The position numbers and the translations under genes were made by a program. A stretch of DNA of 19,499 nucleotides from Bacillota bacterium (GTDB taxonomy: Bacteria; Bacillota; Clostridia; Lachnospirales; Lachnospiraceae), in contig JAEZXP010000099.1 in the NCBI GenBank assembly GCA_023419655.1, positions 1 through 19,499 of the forward strand. Direction: 5' to 3'. Each line of letters starts with the position of its first letter. The stretch's first letter is position 1. Under the pieces are notes generated by a model that made no database searches, had not been told where the DNA came from, and saw only the letters and a program-made list of their open reading frames with translations. This document shows, piece by piece, positions 7,863-13,836 of the stretch.

Positions 7863-8201
7863 TTGGAAAACATTGATGATAGGGTGAAATGGATTGCGGC
7901 AAAATTAAGAAAAATACGAGAATTAAAAGGGATGACAAGAGAGAACTTTTATGAACCGCTGGGAGAGAATAGTACCTACTGGGGATTGATAGAACGGGGA
8001 GAGCAGGCGATAAGCCTGCCAAAGCTCTTACTTGTCTGTGAAACCTATGATATACCGATTGAAAGTGTGGTTGAGCTTGATTATCAATCTGCAAATAATA
8101 GCAAGCTGCGGGAAGAAATCCATGCGCTGCTCGAAAACTGCAACAGCAAGCAGTTGGAACTGATTAAGAAATTTATTGAAGATATCATTATGGCGATATA
8201 A
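7863..8201 (+). CDS. XRE-family helix-turn-helix transcriptional regulator
   Basis: About 112 residues from the proposed TTG start. The N-terminal half is a Cro/CI-type helix-turn-helix: VKWIAAKLRKIRELKGMTRENF, then a recognition region (GENSTYWGLIERGEQAISLPK) and the closing helix LLLVCETYDIPIESVV. The C-terminal half is charged and helical (KLREEIHALLENCNSKQLELIKKFIEDI) and may mediate dimerisation. I chose TTG 7863, with GGAGAGG ten bases upstream, over the in-frame ATG at 7797. That ATG has no ribosome site and adds 22 residues that do not resemble the family. A terminator follows directly. Targets are unknown; the divergent small gene is the obvious candidate. Confidence 0.8.
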   Translation: MENIDDRVKWIAAKLRKIRELKGMTRENFYEPLGENSTYWGLIERGEQAISLPKLLLVCETYDIPIESVVELDYQSANNSKLREEIHALLENCNSKQLELIKKFIEDIIMAI

Positions 8202-8204
8202 GAC

Positions 8205-8240
8205 AGGGGAGTGGCAGAGGATTGATTTGCCACTCCCTTT
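8205..8240 (+). terminator. Rho-independent terminator after the XRE-type gene
   Basis: GGGAGTGGCA (8207-8216) pairs perfectly with TGCCACTCCC (8228-8237) around an 11-base loop, and TTTT begins right after the stem. It starts four bases beyond the stop codon. Confidence 0.88.
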
Positions 8241-8245
8241 TACTA

Positions 8246-8274
8246 TGGAAAAATTAATCATCTTGATGTATAAT
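8246..8274 (+). promoter_or_regulatory. Candidate promoter of the ZIP-argC-GH13 unit
   Basis: TGGAAA at 8246-8251, a 17-base spacer, and a perfect TATAAT at 8269-8274. Transcription would start near 8281. That rules out translation from the ATG at 8273 and supports the ATG at 8309 with its GGGAGG site. Confidence 0.55.
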
Positions 8275-8308
8275 GCAAGTAATTAATATAATTTTGGGAG
8301 GAAAATTT

Positions 8309-9121
8309 ATGGACTGGTTTTTAAATTTAAGTTCGGTTACGCAGGCATTATTGGCCACATTATTTACATGGTTTGTAACCGCATTGGGTGCTGCCACTGT
8401 ATTTATGTTTAAGAAGATAAACAGACAGGTACTAAATGGTATGCTTGGCTTTGCCGCAGGTGTTATGATTGCCGCCAGCTTTTGGTCATTACTGGCACCG
8501 GCCATTGAGATGGCGGAAGCATCGGGACAGACGGCATGGCTTCCCGCAGTGATAGGTTTTTTGGCAGGGGGAGCATTCCTTCTGCTCGTTGATACTTTAA
8601 TGCCCCATCTTCATATAGGCTCGAAGGATATGGAGCCGGAGGGTATAAAGACAAGCTGGCGCAGAAGTGTTCTGCTGGTTATCGCAGTAACCCTTCATAA
8701 TATACCGGAGGGACTGGCGGTAGGAGTGGCCTTTGGTGCGGTGGCATCCGGTCTTCCGACAGCCTCTCTTACAGGGGCAATCGCACTGGCAATCGGTATT
8801 GGACTGCAGAATTTTCCGGAGGGGGCGGCGGTCAGCATACCGCTTAGAAGAGAAGGCTTATCCAGATGGAAGAGCTTCGTATACGGACAGGCCTCCGGGA
8901 TAGTAGAGCCAATTGCCGGAGTTCTTGGTGCACTGGCAGTCATAGCCATGAAACCGATTTTACCCTATGCCCTTTCTTTTGCGGCAGGAGCAATGATATA
9001 TGTAGTTATTGAAGAGCTTATACCGGAAGCACAGCAGGAGAATCATCATTCTAATGTGGGAACAATCGGCGCGATGGTAGGCTTTGCTGTGATGATGCTT
9101 TTAGATGTGGCTCTGGGTTGA
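8309..9121 (+). CDS. ZIP-family divalent metal transporter (ZupT/GufA-like)
   Basis: 270-residue membrane protein with about eight hydrophobic segments, expected to carry Zn2+, Fe2+ or Mn2+ into the cytoplasm. The two metal-site motifs of the family are present in adjacent helices: LHNIPEGLAVG (H130, N131, E134) and LQNFPEGAAVS (Q167, N168, E171). Gln167 stands where many ZIPs have His, as I recall for the GufA-like branch. A short His segment (MPHLHIG, 98-104) sits in the loop before these helices, and EELIPE (235-240) follows in a later helix. ATG 8309 is chosen for its GGGAGG site. The gene leads a likely transcription unit; argC starts 24 bases after its stop. Confidence 0.88.
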   Translation: MDWFLNLSSVTQALLATLFTWFVTALGAATVFMFKKINRQVLNGMLGFAAGVMIAASFWSLLAPAIEMAEASGQTAWLPAVIGFLAGGAFLLLVDTLMPHLHIGSKDMEPEGIKTSWRRSVLLVIAVTLHNIPEGLAVGVAFGAVASGLPTASLTGAIALAIGIGLQNFPEGAAVSIPLRREGLSRWKSFVYGQASGIVEPIAGVLGALAVIAMKPILPYALSFAAGAMIYVVIEELIPEAQQENHHSNVGTIGAMVGFAVMMLLDVALG

Positions 9122-9145
9122 GATTAAAAGAAGGAAGAGATGTTC

Positions 9146-10144
9146 ATGAAGAAAAAGATATTCGTAGATGGTTCCAGCGGAACAACAGGACTGGAAATCA
9201 ATGAAAGACTCAGTAGATATAATAATATTGAGGTTATAAAGATTGATTATGATAAACGGCGGGATACCGAAGAAAGAAAAAGAATCCTGAATGAAGCGGA
9301 TTTGGTATTCTTATGCCTGCCGGATGATGCGGCAAGAGAATCGGTGGCTTTGATTTCCAATCCCGATACAAAGATTATTGATGCCAGTACAGCCCATCGG
9401 ACGGCAGCAGGCTGGACCTATGGCCTTGCGGAGTTGTCCGGCGGTCACAGAGAAGCCATAATAAATAGCAAAAGGGTCAGTAACCCGGGGTGTCATGCAA
9501 CGGCATTTGCGCTTTCCGTATATCCTTTGGTACAGAATAAGGTTATGCCGGCGGATTATCCGGTATCATGTCAAAGCATAACAGGATACAGCGGCGGGGG
9601 AAAGGGCCTGATTGAAAAATATGAGGCTCCGGAATCAGAAAATCCCTATAGCAAGGCTCCAAGACCCTATAGCCTGGGTCTTAATCATAAGCATTTGAAG
9701 GAGATGATGGTGCATTCCGGTCTGGAAAAAAGTCCGGTCTTTCTTCCGGTTGTTGCTGATTATTATAAAGGGCTGGCGACCATTATACCCATTCATACAA
9801 GGCTTCTTAACAAGAAGCTTACAGGAAGGGAGCTTCACGGTCTTTTAGAGGAGCACTACCGGAATCAGCCTTTTGTCAGGGTAATGCCGTATATTGATGA
9901 GGACAGCCTGAAGGACGGCACGGTCAATAGTACAGAACCGGCAAAAGGGTGTATATTTGACGGAGGAATTGACATCACGGCATGCAATAACACGAACCGG
10001 GCAGAGATATTTATTCTGGGAAATGACAGGGAAGGAACCCAGGTGATAGTGGCAAGGCTTGACAATCTGGGAAAGGGAGCTTCCGGAGCTGCTATTCAGA
10101 ACATGAACCTTATGCTGGGCTACGATGAGACCATGAATCTTTAG
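9146..10144 (+). CDS. argC: N-acetyl-gamma-glutamyl-phosphate reductase, short (type 2) form
   Basis: NADPH-dependent reduction of N-acetyl-glutamyl-5-phosphate to the semialdehyde, the third step of arginine/ornithine synthesis. From ATG 9146, the N-terminal Rossmann turn is GSSGTTG (residues 9-15). The catalytic cysteine is Cys116 in SNPGCHATAF, followed by the substrate loop ITGYSGGGKG. The compact Rossmann half and overall length near 330 residues fit the type 2 subgroup. AAGGAAG is eight bases from ATG 9146 but only two from ATG 9140, so I favour the former. It is odd in being alone: no argJ, argB, argD or carbamoyl-phosphate genes are near, and it sits between a metal transporter and a glucosidase. 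It ends with TAG. Confidence 0.9.
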   Translation: MKKKIFVDGSSGTTGLEINERLSRYNNIEVIKIDYDKRRDTEERKRILNEADLVFLCLPDDAARESVALISNPDTKIIDASTAHRTAAGWTYGLAELSGGHREAIINSKRVSNPGCHATAFALSVYPLVQNKVMPADYPVSCQSITGYSGGGKGLIEKYEAPESENPYSKAPRPYSLGLNHKHLKEMMVHSGLEKSPVFLPVVADYYKGLATIIPIHTRLLNKKLTGRELHGLLEEHYRNQPFVRVMPYIDEDSLKDGTVNSTEPAKGCIFDGGIDITACNNTNRAEIFILGNDREGTQVIVARLDNLGKGASGAAIQNMNLMLGYDETMNL

Positions 10145-10184
10145 TAAACCGGCTCGATGAATGCAGATATGAAAGGAGGATGGG

Positions 10185-12077
10185 ATGATGAATAAACTGG
10201 ATTTTAACAGCAGGATAAAGGAGGTTTACGAGCACCCGGTAGGACGGGATATCTTGAATAAGCTTCTGCTGCAACTGAATAAAAGCAGAAGTCTCATAAC
10301 AAACCCTATAATAAGAAATCTTCGCATAAAGACACTGGCATCCCTGACAAAGAAATCAATTAACCGGGAATTCTATCAGAGCGTCCTTGATTTATTAAAC
10401 ACGGAGCAGGATATTGTGAAAGCGGTGCCGGGGGATACCGGGCGAAAGTGGTGGAGGGAAGCCGTTATCTATCAGATATATCCAAGGAGCTTTAAGGATT
10501 CTGACGGAGATGGAATCGGCGATTTAAACGGCATCTGTTCAAAGCTTGATTATTTGCAGGAGCTTGGTGTAGACGCTATATGGCTTTCACCCATATATGA
10601 TTCTCCGAATGATGACAATGGCTATGATATCAGAGACTACTATGCCATTATGAAGGAATTCGGGTCGATGGAGGACTTTGACAGACTGTTGAATGAAGTT
10701 CACCAAAGGGGAATGAAGCTGATAATGGACCTTGTTGTAAACCATACCTCCGATGAGCATGCATGGTTTTTAGAAGCCCTAAAGGGTTCTGAAAAATATA
10801 GAGATTATTATCATTTTGTAAAAAATGAAGACGGCAGGGAGCCGAATAACTGGACCTCGTTTTTTGGCGGTTCGGCATGGAATTATTATAAGGAATCCGA
10901 TTCATGGGCACTTCATTTATTCTCTAAAAAGCAGATGGATTTGAACCATGATAATCCTGACGTAAGACAAGAGATAATCACCATGGTCAGATGGTGGCTT
11001 GAAAAAGGAGTAGACGGATTCAGACTGGATGTTATCAACTATATCTCAAAGAAAAACGGATTGCCTGATGGCAATAAATTAATCGGTGAATTAATGGGAT
11101 TTTACGGTATAGAGCATTATTTTTACGGTCCCAGGCTTCATGAATACCTAAGGCAGCTGAAAAAGGAAGCCTTTGAGCCTTACGATGCATTTACCGTAGG
11201 TGAGACACCCGGCGTGGGAATGTCCATGGGCAAGCTTCTGACACAGAGCTATCGAAAAGAGCTGGATATGATATTCTCCTTTGACCATCTGGAGACACCG
11301 GGGCATGTCAAATTCGATGATTACCGCTATGACCTGAACTACTATAAGGAATATATGATTGACTGGATGGAGAATTACGGGAAGGACAGTGCAATGTCTT
11401 TGTTTTACGAGAACCATGATAATCCCAGGATGATATCAAAGGTCAATCCGGACCCGGCATTTCATAAGGTACTTGGCAAGCTTTTGGCGATGATGCAGCT
11501 GACCTTAAAAGGGACCCCGTTTATATACCAGGGGCAGGAAATCGGTGCAATCAATCAGAAGTTCTCATCCATTGAGGACTTCAGGGATGTGGAAAGCATT
11601 AATCTTTATCATGAGCTTTCAGCTTCTTTGGGAGAAGAAGCCGCATTAAAAAAAGTCCTCAGCGGCAGCAGGGACCATTCCAGAACCCCGATGCAATGGG
11701 ATGAAAGTCCGCACGGAGGGTTTACCGGTGCGACACCTTGGATTAAGATTCACGGGGAATACAATCATCTCAATGTGGAAGCAGAGCTGAAGGATGAAGA
11801 TTCTATTCTGAATTTTTATAAGAAGCTGATAGGGCTGCGGAAGGAAAATAAAGCTTTGATGCATGGAGATATCCGAATATTGGATAAGAAGAGGAAAGAT
11901 TTATTCTTATATACCAGAAGTGCAGGCAGTACTACATTTCTGATAGAATGTAATTTAAGTGAAAATCATATTAAAAGAAGAAGAATCGACCCTTCTTTTA
12001 AACGGATTGTATCCAATTATCAGGAGCAATCCGGTATGCTCAGACCCTATGAGGCGAACTTATACCGGACGGTATAA
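10185..12077 (+). CDS. GH13 alpha-glucosidase, probably oligo-1,6-glucosidase, with N-terminal extension
   Basis: Cytoplasmic exo-acting alpha-glucosidase (no signal peptide) releasing glucose from isomalto- or malto-oligosaccharides. The catalytic barrel begins near residue 89 (WWREAVIYQIYPRSFKDSDG). Visible motifs are a Ca-binding-like DSDGDGIGD (106-114), region I DLVVNH (182-187), nucleophile Asp282 in GFRLDVINYI, acid/base Glu340 in TVGE, and Asn410-His411-Asp412. Valine directly after the nucleophile is the residue associated with alpha-1,6 preference in this subfamily; alpha-1,4 enzymes have Ala or Thr. The first 88 residues are an extra, basic, helical region not found in the standard enzymes of about 550-560 residues. 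An AAAGGAGG site precedes the ATG. It is the last gene of the ZIP-argC unit, 40 bases after argC. Confidence 0.9.
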   Translation: MMNKLDFNSRIKEVYEHPVGRDILNKLLLQLNKSRSLITNPIIRNLRIKTLASLTKKSINREFYQSVLDLLNTEQDIVKAVPGDTGRKWWREAVIYQIYPRSFKDSDGDGIGDLNGICSKLDYLQELGVDAIWLSPIYDSPNDDNGYDIRDYYAIMKEFGSMEDFDRLLNEVHQRGMKLIMDLVVNHTSDEHAWFLEALKGSEKYRDYYHFVKNEDGREPNNWTSFFGGSAWNYYKESDSWALHLFSKKQMDLNHDNPDVRQEIITMVRWWLEKGVDGFRLDVINYISKKNGLPDGNKLIGELMGFYGIEHYFYGPRLHEYLRQLKKEAFEPYDAFTVGETPGVGMSMGKLLTQSYRKELDMIFSFDHLETPGHVKFDDYRYDLNYYKEYMIDWMENYGKDSAMSLFYENHDNPRMISKVNPDPAFHKVLGKLLAMMQLTLKGTPFIYQGQEIGAINQKFSSIEDFRDVESINLYHELSASLGEEAALKKVLSGSRDHSRTPMQWDESPHGGFTGATPWIKIHGEYNHLNVEAELKDEDSILNFYKKLIGLRKENKALMHGDIRILDKKRKDLFLYTRSAGSTTFLIECNLSENHIKRRRIDPSFKRIVSNYQEQSGMLRPYEANLYRTV

Positions 12078-12094
12078 TAGCAATCATTCATAAA

Positions 12095-12168
12095 AATCAA
12101 GGGGCTATTGCAAAATAGCACCAGGCACACAGGTGAACCTGGCAACATTTTGCAACAGCCCCTTGATT
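12095..12168. terminator. Long inverted repeat acting as terminator between convergent genes
   Basis: Arms of 22 bases (12095-12116 and 12147-12168), with a single mismatch, carry GGGGCTRTTGCAAAAT and its complement. The loop contains a smaller CCAGG/CCTGG stem. It lies between the GH13 gene (plus) and the marR-type gene (minus). On the minus strand the hairpin is followed by five T residues, so it probably terminates that transcript. On the plus side the T-run is short. The GGGGCTGTTGCAAAA arm resembles a sequence often repeated in clostridial genomes (recalled), so a dispersed palindromic repeat is possible. Confidence 0.75.
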
Positions 12169-12202
12169 TCGTAAGAGAGATATTTATTAATTTGATAATA
12201 TC

Positions 12203-12688
12203 TCAAGGCGAATCGTTTTCATTATCTGAAACAACTAATACGTTCATCATTTTGTGAAGAACATCCAAAACATGGGCACCATCCTTCGCATCCATGCCCA
12301 AGGTACATACGAGACTTTCAAATATGCTCAGTGCTTTATCCTTAAAATCTTTTCCCTTCTTAGTAAGGCTGATATATACATTTCGCTCGTCCCGCTGACT
12401 GCGATTACGGGTAATATAATCCTGTGATTCAAGCTTCTTTAAAAGAGGTGTCAGGGTTCCGGAGTCAAGATACAGTTTTTTACCAAGACTTTTGATGGTG
12501 ATATCATCTTCCTCCCATAATGCCATCAATATAATATAACCGGTGTAGGTCAAACCGTAAGGGTCAAGCAGGGGCTTGTATTTCCGGATAATTTCCTTTG
12601 AACATACATATAATGAAAAACATAACTGGTTATCCAGTCTGAGCGTATCATATTTCTTTTTATCTTCCTGTTTCATTTGAGTATTCAT
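12203..12688 (-). CDS. OhrR-type MarR-family peroxide-sensing repressor
   Basis: 161 residues with a winged helix-turn-helix (ITIKSLGKKLYLDSGTLTPL, then wing RSQRDERNVYISLTKKG). The N-terminus closely matches Bacillus OhrR: LDNQLCFSLY places Cys23 where OhrR has its sensing Cys15. Tyr27 and Tyr37 occupy the +4 and +14 positions of the two tyrosines that bond that cysteine. Organic hydroperoxides oxidise this thiol and release the repressor from DNA. I chose the ATG at 12688, with AAAGGA about nine bases upstream, over an in-frame ATG at 12718. The usual partner ohr gene is absent here; a nitroreductase is divergent instead. Sensing is inferred from conserved residues; the target is inferred from position. 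Confidence 0.9.
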   Translation of the reverse strand: MNTQMKQEDKKKYDTLRLDNQLCFSLYVCSKEIIRKYKPLLDPYGLTYTGYIILMALWEEDDITIKSLGKKLYLDSGTLTPLLKKLESQDYITRNRSQRDERNVYISLTKKGKDFKDKALSIFESLVCTLGMDAKDGAHVLDVLHKMMNVLVVSDNENDSP

Positions 12689-12751
12689 AATGGAATCCTT
12701 TCTGGCTGATTTTAGCAAAGATTATATCGTCATACATTGCTGCGCAATTTA

Positions 12752-12780
12752 ATTTTATACAATTATTTTTAAAAAGTCAA
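12752..12780 (-). promoter_or_regulatory. Promoter of the OhrR-type regulator
   Basis: On the minus strand, TTGACT (12780-12775), a 17-base spacer, and TAAAAT (12757-12752). The spacer contains ATAATTGTAT (12766-12757), which matches a half-site of the candidate OhrR operator near the divergent promoter and would suit autoregulation. Confidence 0.7.
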
Positions 12781-12790
12781 CAAAAAGGTA

Positions 12791-12818
12791 TTGACAAAAT
12801 GAAAATATAGCATAAAAT
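12791..12818 (+). promoter_or_regulatory. Promoter of the nitroreductase gene
   Basis: A perfect TTGACA at 12791-12796, a 16-base spacer and TAAAAT at 12813-12818; an alternative TATAAT lies at 12818-12823 with an overly long spacer. It is back to back with the regulator's promoter, with only ten bases between the two -35 boxes. Confidence 0.65.
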
Positions 12819-12821
12819 ATA

Positions 12822-12833
12822 ATTGTAAACAAT
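12822..12833. promoter_or_regulatory. Candidate OhrR operator
   Basis: A perfect inverted repeat, ATTGT-AA-ACAAT, lies just downstream of the nitroreductase -10, where a bound repressor would block transcription. As recalled, OhrR sites are A/T-rich palindromes built on TACAATT/AATTGTA, and the left flank here reads AATTGTA. Assignment to this regulator is inference. Confidence 0.5.
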
Positions 12834-12932
12834 ATATATGCCGCTATACATAGCATACATATGAATAATAAATAATTCAGAAGATATATAGTCATCAAAA
12901 GAGACATAATAGATTAACAGAAAGAAATTAAT

Positions 12933-13009
12933 ATGAGATTTTATGCCGCCGATGACAATGCCATATAGATATGGAATAACCGTGAGTGGCGGCGGAAAGA
13001 GAGGTAATT
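12933..13009 (+). promoter_or_regulatory. Structured leader with possible short uORF before the nitroreductase
   Basis: GCCGCC (12945-12950) can pair with GGCGGC (12988-12993), enclosing a perfect hairpin CCATAT-AG-ATATGG (12961-12974). The right arm ends six bases before the GAGAGG ribosome site. An 11-codon reading frame, MRFYAADDNAI, runs 12933-12968 and its TAG lies inside the inner hairpin. Its own ribosome site is weak, so translation is uncertain. Confidence 0.3.
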
Positions 13010-13606
13010 ATGAAAGATTTAAGGCAATTAGTAGAAAATCGACGCTCTTATTACGCTATTGATAAAAAGTCTCCCATTTCAGATAAGGAAATCAGGGAGA
13101 TAATTGAGCACGCGGTAAAATATGTACCCGCTGCATTTAATTCACAAAGCTCCAGAGTGGTTTTGCTTTTAGAAGAAAACCATGATAAGCTATGGGAAAT
13201 TACCAGAGAGACGTTGAGAAAGTTAGTTCCATCCGAGAGTTTTTCCTCCACAGATGAGAAGATAAACAGCTTTAAGAATGGATATGGAACAATACTATTT
13301 TTTGAGGACCAGGCGGTGGTTGAAGGACTTCAGGAGCAGTTTTCCCTATACAAGGAACAGTTTCCGGTATGGTCCCTGCAGTCCTCGGGAATGCTGCAAT
13401 ACACGATATGGATTACAATAGAGGGAGCGGGTTTGGGTGCATCCCTGCAGCATTATAACCCTTTGATTGACGACGAGGTTAAGAAGGAATGGAATTTACC
13501 CGGGAAGTGGAAGCTACTTGCACAGATGCCCTTTGGAACCCCGGTTGCTGAACCGGGTGCAAAGGAGTTTGCCCCGATAGACAGCAGGGTTAAAGTATTC
13601 GAATAA
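13010..13606 (+). CDS. Small FMN nitroreductase, Frm2/Hbn1-like
   Basis: 198-residue flavoprotein of the nitroreductase superfamily, expected to bind FMN as a homodimer and use NAD(P)H to reduce nitro or quinone compounds. The FMN-phosphate contact region is the RRSYYAI opening (residues 10-16). The segment YVPAAFNSQSSRVVLL and the late GAGLGASLQHYNPLID are typical of the Frm2-like branch found in fungi and Firmicutes. ATG 13010 follows a GAGAGG site; the upstream in-frame GTG at 12986 falls within the leader hairpin and is unlikely. It is divergent from the OhrR-type gene, so induction by organic peroxides or other thiol-reactive compounds is a reasonable inference. The physiological substrate is unknown. 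Confidence 0.85.
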   Translation: MKDLRQLVENRRSYYAIDKKSPISDKEIREIIEHAVKYVPAAFNSQSSRVVLLLEENHDKLWEITRETLRKLVPSESFSSTDEKINSFKNGYGTILFFEDQAVVEGLQEQFSLYKEQFPVWSLQSSGMLQYTIWITIEGAGLGASLQHYNPLIDDEVKKEWNLPGKWKLLAQMPFGTPVAEPGAKEFAPIDSRVKVFE

Positions 13607-13615
13607 ACACATATC

Positions 13616-13670
13616 ATAAAATCATAGACAGAAAATAATATCATTTATTACTTTCTATAAATGATTTTAT
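13616..13670. repeat. Imperfect AT-rich inverted repeat after the nitroreductase gene
   Basis: ATAAAATCAT (13616-13625) and its exact complement ATGATTTTAT (13661-13670) flank further imperfect pairing (AGAAA / TTTCT). It lies ten bases past the stop codon and just before the GC-richer terminator. It could protect the 3' end or act as a first weak terminator. Confidence 0.4.
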
Positions 13671-13677
13671 ATAAAAG

Positions 13678-13721
13678 GAAAAGGCTTATGCGCACTACGA
13701 TTAATCGGCATAAGCCTTTTC
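13678..13721 (+). terminator. Terminator after the nitroreductase gene
   Basis: A perfect 13-base stem: GAAAAGGCTTATG (13678-13690) with CATAAGCCTTTTC (13709-13721) around an 18-base loop. The T-run lies inside the right arm, and the matching A-run makes it potentially active in both directions. Confidence 0.8.
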
Positions 13722-13764
13722 GATGGAAAACGAATGAATATGCCATAAGTTAGTTAAAATAGAA

Positions 13765-13794
13765 TTGGAAGTTTTATATAAAGCATGTTAAAAT
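13765..13794 (+). promoter_or_regulatory. Candidate promoter of pepF
   Basis: TTGGAA at 13765-13770, an 18-base spacer, and TAAAAT at 13789-13794. Transcription would begin near 13801, some 35 bases before the start codon. It follows the terminator of the preceding gene, so pepF is probably transcribed alone. Confidence 0.5.
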
Positions 13795-13836
13795 GAATAA
13801 ATTAGATAATGCATATAATAGAAAGGAAGTAAAAAT

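Noticed and set aside
8273..8308. Upstream ATG extending the ZIP transporter by 12 residues
   Set aside because: It overlaps the candidate -10 element and has no ribosome site; the ATG at 8309 has GGGAGG.
12953..13060. Second plus-strand frame (MTMPYRYGITVSGG...) overlapping the nitroreductase start
   Set aside because: No ribosome site, and it overlaps the leader hairpin and the 5' end of the real gene; composition looks accidental.
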